Below are positions 8,254-14,936 of a stretch of 64,000 nucleotides of DNA, piece by piece. This stretch comes from an uncultured Clostridia bacterium (lineage in GTDB: Bacteria; Bacillota; Clostridia; Oscillospirales; Ruminococcaceae): the NCBI GenBank assembly GCA_945910815.1, contig CAMDZD010000008.1, positions 1 through 64,000 of the forward strand, given 5' to 3'. Both the position numbers and the translations under genes were made by a program. A model generated the notes under the pieces. That model made no database searches and was not told where the DNA came from. It was given only the letters and a program-made list of their open reading frames with translations. How positions within the stretch are numbered: the stretch's first letter is position 1; each line of letters begins with the position of its first letter.

Positions 8254-9948
8254 ATGGATACTAACAAAAACAAAAAAATAGCTATATATTGCAGAAAATC
8301 GAAATTTACCGGAAAAGGTGAAAGCATAGATGTTCAGAAGAGCATATGCATGGATAAAATAAGAAAAATATATCCTGATGCAGATGACGAGGATATTATG
8401 GTATTTCAGGATGAGGGTTATTCAGGAAAAAATACAAATCGTGAAGAATATCAGGAAATGCTGGAAAAGTGCAGAAAAGAAGAACTGAAGTGTATTGTAT
8501 GCTATAAATTAGACCGGCTGAGCAGAAATACAAGTGATTTTTTTGAATTATCAAACTTAATAAGTGAAAAAAATATATCACTTGTATCATGCACTGAAAA
8601 TTTTGATGAATCAACAGCTCCGGGCAGAGCTATGAAAGTTATAGCATCTGTATTTTCACAATTGGAACGTGAAATGATTAGCGAACGTATCAGTGATAAT
8701 ATGAAAAATCTTGCTAAGGACGGCAGATGGCTTGGCGGAAATACCCCGACAGGATATAAAAGTGTTAAAACTGTCGGAAGTATCTCATCGGACGGAAGAA
8801 ACCGATATGCATACATGCTTGAAATCATAGATGAAGAAGCAGAACTTGTAAAATTAATCTTTGAAAAGTTTCTTGAACAAAAGTCACTTTGTCAGGTGGA
8901 ACATTATTTAAATTACGTTGAAAAAGTCCACTCAAAAAGACAGCATAACTTTTCAGCTACGACAATAAAAGCTATACTCCAGAATCCTGTATATATGATT
9001 GCAGACGAACATGCAAGAAAATATTTTGAAGAATTAGGCTGTAGTATTTATGCTGACTCAGAAAGATTTAATCGTATCAACGGTATGATGATATATAACA
9101 AGACAAAACAGCAGACAGGCAAAATGAACTCTTTTAAAGATGCAAAAGAATGGATTGTTTCGGTGGGAAAACATAAAGGAATAATTGAAAGCAGTAACTG
9201 GATAAAGGTACAGAAAATTCTTGAAGAAAACAAATCCAAATCTTACAGAAGACCAAACAGTCATATTTCACTGTGTTCCGGAATCCTTTACTGTGGAGAC
9301 TGCGGTAGCCGTATGCGACCTAAAATAACCTCAAGAAATTCCGAAACAGGAGAAGTTTCCTTTAGTTATCTTTGCGAGCTGAAAGAAAAAAGCAAAAGTG
9401 AGAAATGCAAAATGTCAAGACCAAAAGGAAAAGAACTTGACAAAAAAGTATGTGATGAAATAAAAAAGCTTTCTGAAGATAATTCTGAATTTATGAAAAA
9501 TATGAAAAACGGTATCGGAACTTTTAAGGATAATACACAAAAATACAGAGATGAAATAACGGAAGCAACAAAGAAGTCAGGCAAGCTTCAAAATAACATT
9601 GAAAATCTTATATGCAGTATTTCAGAAACTGATAGTGAAAATTTGCGAAAAAAATTTATAAAAAGAATAGAAGAAATGGAAGAACAAATTGAAGATTTAA
9701 ACCGGAAAATAAATGAAAATGAACAGCTGATTAATAAAGAGAATATGTCCGTAGAACATTTTGAAAAATTATCCGATAGCATTAAAACGCTTGCAGGCTT
9801 AATTGATAATATGGATTTTGAAGAAAAGAAAAGGTTCCTCAGAACAATAATACATAAAATCATCTGGGACGGGAAGAATGTAAATATATATTTATTTGGC
9901 TCGGACGATGAGGAAATATCAGAGCCAAACAGAGAGTATAGAAAATGA
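8254..9948 (+). CDS. spoIVCA: Large serine recombinase (SpoIVCA-type, sigK excision)
   Basis: A 564-residue site-specific recombinase. The catalytic N-terminus has IAIYCRKS (Arg14, Ser16 as nucleophile) and YKLDRLSRN. A recombinase domain follows, then a zinc-ribbon with CGDCGSRM and further cysteines, and a long Lys/Glu-rich coiled coil (about 390-510), as in phage-type large serine integrases. The ATG at 8254 follows GGAGG by eight bases; a TTG five codons earlier overlaps that site. The TGA stop lies within the AATGA crossover core at the sigK junction. By position and family it should excise the element during sporulation in the mother cell. The gene symbol is assigned by context; integrases this similar also exist on ordinary prophages. 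Confidence 0.85.
   Translation: MDTNKNKKIAIYCRKSKFTGKGESIDVQKSICMDKIRKIYPDADDEDIMVFQDEGYSGKNTNREEYQEMLEKCRKEELKCIVCYKLDRLSRNTSDFFELSNLISEKNISLVSCTENFDESTAPGRAMKVIASVFSQLEREMISERISDNMKNLAKDGRWLGGNTPTGYKSVKTVGSISSDGRNRYAYMLEIIDEEAELVKLIFEKFLEQKSLCQVEHYLNYVEKVHSKRQHNFSATTIKAILQNPVYMIADEHARKYFEELGCSIYADSERFNRINGMMIYNKTKQQTGKMNSFKDAKEWIVSVGKHKGIIESSNWIKVQKILEENKSKSYRRPNSHISLCSGILYCGDCGSRMRPKITSRNSETGEVSFSYLCELKEKSKSEKCKMSRPKGKELDKKVCDEIKKLSEDNSEFMKNMKNGIGTFKDNTQKYRDEITEATKKSGKLQNNIENLICSISETDSENLRKKFIKRIEEMEEQIEDLNRKINENEQLINKENMSVEHFEKLSDSIKTLAGLIDNMDFEEKKRFLRTIIHKIIWDGKNVNIYLFGSDDEEISEPNREYRK
9944..9948 (+). other. attR crossover core AATGA at sigK
   Basis: The pentamer AATGA is shared by the recombinase 3' end (its TGA stop) and the sigma-K frame (AAT GAA, codons Asn-Glu of the conserved ENEILM). 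The same pentamer at the same codons is the known crossover site of the B. subtilis skin element. A second copy should lie at the element's left end, outside the window. The true identity block may be longer than five bases. Confidence 0.75.
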
Positions 9949-10309
9949 AATACTTATGAATTTCAGGGCGACAAAAAAATCGGCAGGAGATGTATACATC
10001 AGCGAGCCGATTGAAACCGACAAGGACGGAAACACTTTAACGCTTATCGACCTTATGGACGACGGAAAGGATATAAACCAGCAGGTTGATATGATGATTT
10101 ATTCCGAACAGCTTTTGCGTTTTATTGACAAATGTCTTACAAAGCGTGAGAAAAAAATAATAGTAATGCGTTACGGTCTTTACGGAACACTTCCACGAAC
10201 GCAGAATGAAGTTGCTGAAATACTTGACATTTCCCGTTCGTATGTTTCGAGAATAGAGAAAAAGGCACTTGAAAAGCTCAGGAAAATGTATGAAACAACA
10301 CCTTTCTGA
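9944..10309 (+). CDS. sigK: Sporulation sigma factor K, 3' half (interrupted gene)
   Basis: The frame from the AATGA core encodes NEILMNFRATKKSAGDVYIS and onward, 121 residues matching the C-terminal half of B. subtilis sigma-K: late region 2, region 3, then region 4 with the helix-turn-helix ending RSYVSRIEKKALEKL. Sigma-K, rather than sigma-E, is indicated by ATKKS..D and YVSRIEKKAL; the window's own SigE reads [10 protein letters not shown]. Residues before ENEIL in this frame come from the element and are not sigma-like. Sigma-K drives late mother-cell genes for coat and lysis. A functional gene requires excision joining it to the 5' half left of the window. A terminator hairpin follows at 10370. 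Confidence 0.9.
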   Translation, partial: NEILMNFRATKKSAGDVYISEPIETDKDGNTLTLIDLMDDGKDINQQVDMMIYSEQLLRFIDKCLTKREKKIIVMRYGLYGTLPRTQNEVAEILDISRSYVSRIEKKALEKLRKMYETTPF

Positions 10310-10369
10310 TTTTAAATCAAAATAAATAGGCTGTTGCAAATATTATATCCGGATTATTACTGAAAAAAA

Positions 10370-10404
10370 TACGGTATTTCGTGAAACAACTGCGAAATAC
10401 CGTA
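10370..10404. terminator. Bidirectional terminator, sigK / endolysin
   Basis: Perfect 12-bp stem TACGGTATTTCG / CGAAATACCGTA with an 11-base loop, preceded by an A-run and followed by ATTTTT. It serves convergent sigK and the lysis cassette. The hairpin resembles the one at 11630-11663. Confidence 0.85.
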
Positions 10405-10410
10405 ATTTTT

Positions 10411-11070
10411 CTATGTCAGCAGATTAGTCCATGTATCTTTTCCGGCAATGCCATCAATATCAATACTGTATTTTTTCTGAAACTGTTTGACAGCATATTC
10501 TGTATCAGAACCAAAATCGCAGTCAATACCGTATGCACCGAGATTAAAGCCTTTTGAATCAAGAAGTATCTGCAGAGATTTTACGGCATTTCCGTAACTG
10601 CCTTTTTTAAGTACGGGGAGAATTACAGAAACGGATTCCGTAAATTTATTATAGTCAGGTCGGGCGTATCCGAATATCAGAGGACTTCCGGAACTGATTT
10701 CACGGTAACGGACACGGTCATCCGGATAGATTCCGCTGTTACCTTCGATTACAGATAAAAAGCCGTTTTCTGACTTTTCGATAATTCCGACATGGTCGGC
10801 ATCTCCGGAATTGTCCCAGTCATAATAAAGTATGTCACCGGACTGAAAATTTTTATCGGTATGCCATACACCCATTTTTTTAAATTTTGCAATCTGACTG
10901 TTGCATGACATATCCACAGGAATAATATCAGTAATATCAAGCTTTTCAGCAAGCCACGATATAAAACATGCACACCATTCAATGCGGTAATTATATCCCA
11001 TATCACGGCAGTATATAGTGTAATCATTTCCGGTCTGTTTTTTTGCAAGTTCAATAATTTTATTTTTCAT
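10411..11070 (-). CDS. CHAP-domain endolysin with peptidoglycan-binding domain
   Basis: A 219-residue phage-type lysin. The N-terminal CHAP amidase/endopeptidase domain shows EWCACFISWL (Cys33 the nucleophile), DADHVGII (His93) and IEGNSG (about 109-113). A C-terminal PG_binding_1 domain (about 145-219) contains the expected AVKSLQILL, FG.DTEYAVKQFQ and GIAGKDTW pattern. There is no signal peptide, so it needs the neighbouring holin to reach the wall. The ATG at 11070 follows AGGAGG; the longer frame to 11109 has no better start. It overlaps the holin gene by 11 bases. Last gene of a leftward three-gene lysis cassette. Confidence 0.88.
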   Translation of the reverse strand: MKNKIIELAKKQTGNDYTIYCRDMGYNYRIEWCACFISWLAEKLDITDIIPVDMSCNSQIAKFKKMGVWHTDKNFQSGDILYYDWDNSGDADHVGIIEKSENGFLSVIEGNSGIYPDDRVRYREISSGSPLIFGYARPDYNKFTESVSVILPVLKKGSYGNAVKSLQILLDSKGFNLGAYGIDCDFGSDTEYAVKQFQKKYSIDIDGIAGKDTWTNLLT

Positions 11071-11254
11071 CGGAATTTTCCTCCTTGTTTTTCTGATACT
11101 GCGTACCAAAGTAAAAGCTTATAACGACTGTAAAAACAGTGTGAAACTGTTCGGGTGATATTTTCCCCTTAAGTGACAGAACTGCAAAAACAGCCGTTAA
11201 AATAAGAGTTACGATTGATTTGACATCAATCAGCTTTGCAAGGTTTTTAATCAT
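11060..11254 (-). CDS. Phage-type holin
   Basis: A 64-residue membrane protein: a charged N-terminus, a first hydrophobic segment (SIVTLILTAVFAVLSL), a short KGKISPEQ turn, a second hydrophobic segment (FHTVFTVVISFYFG) and a charged tail ending NKEENSDEK. Size, two-helix layout and position directly before an endolysin gene fit class II phage holins, which form pores that release the lysin. The ATG at 11254 is seven bases after GAGGTG; a TTG two codons upstream is rejected. Overlaps the gene before it by eight bases and the endolysin by 11, so translation is coupled. Confidence 0.75.
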   Translation of the reverse strand: MIKNLAKLIDVKSIVTLILTAVFAVLSLKGKISPEQFHTVFTVVISFYFGTQYQKNKEENSDEK

Positions 11255-11513
11255 GTTCAAGCACCTCGATTTTATGTTTAAGTTCTCTTATTTCTTCATT
11301 GAGAGCAGAAACCTGTTCTTCTAAAATAGGTACGCGGACAGTAAAATTATTATGCTTTCTGACTTCTTCTGTAAGATTTTCAAGCTTGGTATTTACAACA
11401 GCCTGATTTATTTCAAGCTGATGCTGTAATTTTCTGTTGCTTGCCGAAGTAGTGAATATAACTCCCGCAACGGAGCATATTCCCGTTATTAATGCAATAA
11501 TTATTTCAGTCAT
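11247..11513 (-). CDS. Membrane-anchored coiled-coil protein of lysis cassette
   Basis: An 88-residue protein with one N-terminal membrane helix (IIIALITGICSVAGVIF) followed by a continuous heptad-type coiled coil to the end (LEINQAVVNTKLENLTEEV and ALNEEIRELKHKIEVLEHD). It occupies the place of XhlA in Bacillus-type lysis cassettes, but the order of membrane helix and coiled coil is the reverse of XhlA, so I do not use that name. Similar small proteins accompany holins in Clostridia phages. First gene of the cassette, with GGGAGG before its ATG. Confidence 0.65.
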   Translation of the reverse strand: MTEIIIALITGICSVAGVIFTTSASNRKLQHQLEINQAVVNTKLENLTEEVRKHNNFTVRVPILEEQVSALNEEIRELKHKIEVLEHD

Positions 11514-11629
11514 TTTTTTCCTCCCGAAAATGTATTTCTATAAAAGGGCAGAAAAAACTGATTATTTAAACGCAGACATTTAAAATTCACAGAATATTTA
11601 CAGTTTGTTAATAATTACGGACAAAAAAA

Positions 11630-11663
11630 CACGGTATTCTGAAAACAATCACAGAATACCGTG
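11630..11663. terminator. Hairpin between lysis cassette and tRNA-Gln
   Basis: Perfect 12-bp stem CACGGTATTCTG / CAGAATACCGTG, loop AAAACAATCA, with an A-run on its left that reads as T-tract on the minus strand. It should terminate tRNA-Gln transcription. Closely resembles the hairpin at 10370-10404 on the other side of the lysis cassette. Confidence 0.8.
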
Positions 11664-11670
11664 TATTTAA

Positions 11671-11746
11671 TGGTTGAACCGGCTGGATTCGAACCAGCGG
11701 AATGACGGAGTCAAAGTCCGTTGCCTTACCCCTTGGCTACGATTCA
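11671..11746 (-). tRNA. tRNA-Gln (anticodon TTG)
   Basis: The 76-base minus-strand sequence folds as a cloverleaf. The 7-bp acceptor stem TGAATCG / CGGTTCA has one T-G pair. The anticodon arm is ACGGA-CTTTGAC-TCCGT with anticodon TTG. The T arm CTGGTTCGAATCCAG is canonical, and CCA is encoded. It reads CAA and, by wobble, CAG. The promoter lies just upstream on the minus strand and the terminator hairpin at 11630-11663 lies downstream. Confidence 0.97.
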
Positions 11747-11764
11747 GTATTTGAGCTACATGAT

Positions 11765-11794
11765 ATTATATCACAGTTTAATATAAAAAGTCAA
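11765..11794 (-). promoter_or_regulatory. Sigma-A promoter of tRNA-Gln
   Basis: On the minus strand TTGACT and TATAAT are separated by 18 bases, ending about 18 bases before the mature tRNA 5' end. Confidence 0.75.
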
Positions 11795-11841
11795 TATAAA
11801 CTCAAAAAAATATTTTTTTTAATCAAGGATAATTTTAAAGC

Positions 11842-11870
11842 TTGATTTTTTCAATAAATCATGATATAAT
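11842..11870 (+). promoter_or_regulatory. Sigma-A promoter of dCMP deaminase gene
   Basis: TTGATT-N17-TATAAT, 23 bases before the start codon, with GGAGG in between. Confidence 0.75.
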
Positions 11871-11893
11871 AAAACAAAAAACCGGAGGTTTTA

Positions 11894-12382
11894 ATGAATA
11901 TGAAACGTGAAAACTATATTTCATGGGACGAATATTTTATGGGAATAGCAAAGCTTTCCGCACAGAGGAGCAAGGATTCTTCAACACAGGTGGGAGCCTG
12001 TATCGTCAATGAGGAAAAAAAGATAGTTGCAGTAGGATATAACGGTATGCCGACAGGCTGTAATGATGATGATATGCCGTGGGAGCGAACTGGTGAAACA
12101 TCTCTTGAAACAAAATACCCCTTTGTATGTCATGCCGAGCTTAACGCAATACTTAACAGAAATACGGCAAGTCTTAAAAATGCGACTCTATATGTAACAC
12201 TTTTTCCGTGCAATGAATGTGCAAAGGCAATAATACAAAGCGGTATAAAAAAGGTTGTGTATGCTGAAAACAAGTATGCCGATACGGAGGGAGTAAAGGC
12301 ATCGTGTCTTATGTTTAAAAAATGCGGAGTTGAAACTGTTCAGTATAAATCATCGGAAAAGGTTCTCAGTATAAATCTCTGA
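11894..12382 (+). CDS. Deoxycytidylate deaminase (ComEB family)
   Basis: A 162-residue zinc-dependent deaminase converting dCMP to dUMP for dTMP synthesis, which suits a genome using ThyX (encoded about 6 kb away). The zinc/catalytic signature is CHAELNAI (His and Glu, with C just before) and the second zinc pair PCNECAKAI. The N-terminal [18 protein letters not shown] is typical of dCMP deaminases, as are GYNGMPTGC and the insert DDMPWER. The ATG follows GGAGG by five bases. Its last 17 bases overlap the convergent HAD gene. Length is normal for the family. Confidence 0.92.
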   Translation: MNMKRENYISWDEYFMGIAKLSAQRSKDSSTQVGACIVNEEKKIVAVGYNGMPTGCNDDDMPWERTGETSLETKYPFVCHAELNAILNRNTASLKNATLYVTLFPCNECAKAIIQSGIKKVVYAENKYADTEGVKASCLMFKKCGVETVQYKSSEKVLSINL

Positions 12383-12995
12383 TTATATCGGGAAGTTCGC
12401 TGATTTTATTAATATACGGAACGCCCTCGGGAACTTTTCCGAAACCGTATTTTGCGTGAATGAATTTTACACCGGCTTTTTTTGCTGAATTGTAATCCCA
12501 TTCAGTATCACCTACATAAACTGATTTTTCACAGCCGGAACGTTCATGCACAAGCTTTATATTATAATCCTTTTCTTTCAGAGTATTTCCGAAACATTCC
12601 CTGTCGGAGAAATATTTTTCAAAACCATAATGATTCAGAAAAGCTTCAATATATCCTTTCTGACAGTTGCTTACTATTGAAAGCATGTAATTTTCAGAAA
12701 GAATTTTCAGAGTGCTTTCGAGTTCGGGATAGAGTTCTGCACCGTATTTCAGCAGATATTCTTCCTCATACTCGAAGCATTTTTTGTATATAAGCTCAAT
12801 ATCCAAATCGGGATAATTCTGAAATAACATAAGAGCAATTTCGTCCATAGTTTTTCCCATAATGCTTTTCATAAAATTATCATCAACGCTTATTCTGCCG
12901 TCCGAATAATCTCTCATAGCGTTATTCCATGCAACAGCAACCTGCTTTGAAGAATCCCAGAGAGTTCCGTCCAAATCGAATATAATACCATTCAT
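12366..12995 (-). CDS. HAD-superfamily hydrolase (phosphoglycolate phosphatase-like)
   Basis: A 209-residue phosphatase with the four HAD motifs: FDLDGTLWD (motif I, nucleophile Asp7, cap domain inserted after it), SIVSNCQ (motif II), KEKDYNIK (motif III lysine) and VYVGDTEWD (motif IV). The helical cap at 20-85 marks subfamily IA, which includes phosphoglycolate phosphatases and beta-phosphoglucomutases. The substrate cannot be told from sequence. It is a single leftward gene whose end overlaps the dCMP deaminase gene by 17 bases. Confidence 0.88.
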   Translation of the reverse strand: MNGIIFDLDGTLWDSSKQVAVAWNNAMRDYSDGRISVDDNFMKSIMGKTMDEIALMLFQNYPDLDIELIYKKCFEYEEEYLLKYGAELYPELESTLKILSENYMLSIVSNCQKGYIEAFLNHYGFEKYFSDRECFGNTLKEKDYNIKLVHERSGCEKSVYVGDTEWDYNSAKKAGVKFIHAKYGFGKVPEGVPYINKISELPDIIRDLY

Positions 12996-13147
12996 AATTT
13001 AAGACTCCTTAATTATTTTATTTTCCCAAATGGAACTTATAACTATTATATCATATTTTTTCAGTCAGAACTATTGTGAACAGTAACAAAAAAGTTATTA
13101 TTGATTTGTGCAGTATAAACATAAATAAAAAATTTTTAATGCTTTTC

Positions 13148-13176
13148 TTGACAAACATCATTATATAATGTAACAT
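13148..13176 (+). promoter_or_regulatory. Possible promoter before DUF4250 gene
   Basis: TTGACA-N17-TAACAT. An overlapping TATATAAT sits seven bases closer with no matching -35, so the exact start is uncertain. Confidence 0.5.
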
Positions 13177-13215
13177 TAATTTATAGAGTATTTGCGAAAG
13201 GAAAGTTTAATATTC

Positions 13216-13392
13216 ATGCTTATTCCTAATGACCCTTCCATACTTCTCAGTTATGTAAATACGATGCTGAGGGATAATTATAAAAATCTTGATGATTTAT
13301 GCAGAAGTCTTGATGTTTCCGAAGATGATATAATCAACAGACTTAAATCAATAGGATATTTCTATGACGAAAAATTAAACAGATTTAAATAA
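13216..13392 (+). CDS. DUF4250 family protein
   Basis: A 58-residue protein matching the small conserved DUF4250 group of Clostridia: it opens with LIPNDPSILLSYVNTMLRDN and has the C-terminal RLKSIGYFYDEKLNRFK. The pattern looks helical, with a DxxxxSLDVSEDDIINRL segment like a helix-turn-helix. The function is unknown. The ATG at 13216 is preceded by AAAGGAAAG; an upstream TTG frame adds eight unconserved residues. It is followed after 12 bases by the secreted InlB-repeat protein, so the two may share a transcript. Confidence 0.8.
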   Translation: MLIPNDPSILLSYVNTMLRDNYKNLDDLCRSLDVSEDDIINRLKSIGYFYDEKLNRFK

Positions 13393-13404
13393 GGAGATTT
13401 ATTT

Positions 13405-14547
13405 ATGAATTTATTTTCAAAGTGCTTTTCTTTAGTTACGGCTTTGACTCTTTCTGTAAGCAGTTTATCGGCTGTCAGTTCATTCGGAGAAACTTCCGGA
13501 AAGGTTTCATATACATTAAGCTTTGACCTTGACGGAGGAACATGTGCGGATTATGATTTCCCGAATATGACAATAGAGGGAAGTTCTTCAATACTTATTC
13601 CGGAGGGAGAACTCGAAAAAGACGGATATTATTTTTCCGGCTGGACTTATGACAATTACATTATGTATCAGGAGGGCGATGCGTTTAAAATGCCCGAAAG
13701 CGACACGGTTCTTTCTCCTGTATGGTTTAAGAAAGGCGACAAGGATTTCCATACAGTAACATATGATGCTGACGGAGGAGAATTTCTTGAACCCGCAGAC
13801 GAAGTTTCCTCTGTTGCAGGGCTTGTTGTTCTTGTTCCTAAAGATGTAGTACAGAAAGAGGGATACCAGCAGTGTGGCTGGACTGACGGAGAACGCATAT
13901 TCCAGAAAGGTCAGAAGATGATTGCTCCCTCTTATGATTTGGTTCTTTATCCTGTCTGGAGAGCATGGCACAATGTAAACTATCTTGCCGGAGATTTTGA
14001 TGATGTTATCGGCGGAACAGCCGTTTCATTTGAAAAATTTGCGACACAGTCGTTTGAACTTGCCGACAATACAAGATTCGCACGAAAAGGCTATAATCTT
14101 TCCGGCTGGCACTGTGAAAATGACGGCAAGGATTATCTCACAAGTGCAACGTATACAATGCCCGATGAAGAAGCATATTTTACAGCTATATGGAGTCCTC
14201 TGACCTATAACGTAAAATTTTCGGCATCGCTTACGCAGATAACGAAAGTAAAGGCATCATACGGCGATACGATTACAGTACCGGAATGTGAGTTCACTAA
14301 ATCGGGATATGTTTTTGCGGGCTGGACATACAAGGGCAAAACATACTGGCCGAATGATAAATTTGAAATTCCGGCACTTCTCAAGGGCGAAGGTATTTCG
14401 TTCGGCTGTAAGTGGGTAAAGGAATCCGATATATCAGACGAACAGCTCAACTGTTTCTCACTTATAGAGGCAAAAAGAGCTTATAAAAACGGTGAAATTA
14501 CTCTTGAAGAACTTCAGGAACAGGCAGATTTTCTGCTTAACAAGTAA
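13405..14547 (+). CDS. Secreted InlB B-repeat protein with SHOCT-like tail
   Basis: A 380-residue exported protein. A signal peptide ends near residue 30 (TALTLSVSSLSAVSSFGE). Four tandem repeats of about 70-75 residues follow, each with the Listeria-Bacteroides (InlB B-repeat, Flg_new) pattern: xxVxYDxDGG, a Gly/Tyr turn and GYxFSGWxY. The third and fourth copies are degenerate. The last 30 residues (LIEAKRAYKNGEITLEELQE) look like a SHOCT motif, usually found on intracellular or membrane proteins, so its presence here is odd. No LPXTG or transmembrane anchor. A role in adhesion or surface binding is inferred from the repeats. Confidence 0.8.
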   Translation: MNLFSKCFSLVTALTLSVSSLSAVSSFGETSGKVSYTLSFDLDGGTCADYDFPNMTIEGSSSILIPEGELEKDGYYFSGWTYDNYIMYQEGDAFKMPESDTVLSPVWFKKGDKDFHTVTYDADGGEFLEPADEVSSVAGLVVLVPKDVVQKEGYQQCGWTDGERIFQKGQKMIAPSYDLVLYPVWRAWHNVNYLAGDFDDVIGGTAVSFEKFATQSFELADNTRFARKGYNLSGWHCENDGKDYLTSATYTMPDEEAYFTAIWSPLTYNVKFSASLTQITKVKASYGDTITVPECEFTKSGYVFAGWTYKGKTYWPNDKFEIPALLKGEGISFGCKWVKESDISDEQLNCFSLIEAKRAYKNGEITLEELQEQADFLLNK

Positions 14548-14557
14548 AAAAAATCAA

Positions 14558-14580
14558 GGGCGGAAATTTATATTCCGCCC
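14558..14580. terminator. Shared terminator, InlB-repeat / DUF1284 genes
   Basis: GGGCGGAA / TTCCGCCC stem with a seven-base loop, then TTTT; a run of eight A's on the left allows use in both directions. The stop codon of the leftward DUF1284 gene lies in the loop. Confidence 0.85.
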
Positions 14581-14936
14581 TTTTCTGATTTACTGCAAAT
14601 GCTGTACCACTGACAATCACCGCATATATTTTCGAGAAAATTCTTTTCAAGTATTTCTGATTTTACTTTCTGTTTCAAATCGCTGTATCTGTAAACAGTA
14701 TTTTCATTTAAATTGCAGTATTCAAGAATTTTTCTGTCGTATGAAAAAGCCTTTCCGGATATGCAGTTTCTGGGACATTCGGAGCATATAACATCAGATT
14801 TGACCGCAAGAAATATTTCGGGATTTTTTTCAAGCTCTGATATTATTTTATACATATTTCCGGTAAATTTTTCACTGTAACCCTTACCCTCAAAAAATTC
14901 GGTGCAAAGCAGATGATGAGGTCTAAGCGTTAACAT
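14568..14936 (-). CDS. DUF1284 cysteine-rich protein
   Basis: A 122-residue protein starting LTLRPHHLLC, the hallmark of DUF1284. Cysteines cluster as CSEC and ICGDC plus single ones (C11, C94-type positions), suggesting a metal or iron-sulphur site; the family has no proven role. Its start overlaps the end of bioY by 14 bases, so the pair is translationally coupled. That suggests a link to biotin supply, but this is only positional. The stop lies inside the terminator hairpin. Confidence 0.85.
   Translation of the reverse strand: MLTLRPHHLLCTEFFEGKGYSEKFTGNMYKIISELEKNPEIFLAVKSDVICSECPRNCISGKAFSYDRKILEYCNLNENTVYRYSDLKQKVKSEILEKNFLENICGDCQWYSICSKSEKGGI

Larger units (their letters stand above)
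1105..8747 (+). repeat. 17 dispersed, co-oriented ATACCCC heptamers
   Basis: Exact ATACCCC occurs at 1105, 2056, 2440, 3117, 3834, 3925, 4371, 4659, 4750, 5129, 5208, 5523, 5724, 5788, 6229, 7379 and 8741 (first base). I found no GGGGTAT on the plus strand in the same region. The copies lie in leftward genes, in both rightward genes and between genes, and fall in different reading frames. The base before is A or G in 15 of 17. In the 54 kb right of the element I found one ATACCCC (12115) and one GGGGTAT (45904). Counts were made by eye. Function unknown. Confidence 0.85.
1..9948. mobile_element. Skin-like element interrupting sigK (right part)
   Basis: The right boundary is the AATGA core at 9944-9948, where a large serine recombinase ends and the sigma-K reading frame begins. 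In Bacillus subtilis and Clostridioides difficile, a prophage-like element called skin splits sigK and is removed in the mother cell by a serine recombinase. The same arrangement is seen here: the chromosomal frame right of the core encodes only SigK regions 3-4. The left end and the sigK 5' half are not in the window, so the element is at least 9.9 kb. Cargo is accessory: kinase, methylase, AAA-ATPase, regulator and unknowns. No phage structural genes are visible in this part. The boundary call is strong; the excision behaviour is inferred. Confidence 0.85.

Noticed and set aside
8079..8327. An 83-residue hydrophobic N-terminal extension of the adenine methylase
   Set aside because: It crosses the divergent promoter region and the recombinase start, and the ATG at 8078 has a good ribosome binding site.
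1105..8747. ATACCCC enrichment as codon bias or a repeated protein motif
   Set aside because: Copies fall in different frames, in genes of both strands and between genes, always with the same plus-strand orientation.
9896..10309. A separate 137-residue sigma-like protein starting at a TTG in the recombinase tail
   Set aside because: Residues before ENEIL come from the recombinase gene read in another frame and have no sigma-factor similarity; the homologous part begins at the AATGA core, so this is the interrupted sigK 3' half.
11671..11746. tRNA-Gln as the attachment site of a prophage leaving the lysis genes
   Set aside because: No integrase and no repeat of the tRNA 3' end was found near the cassette; kept only as a possibility.
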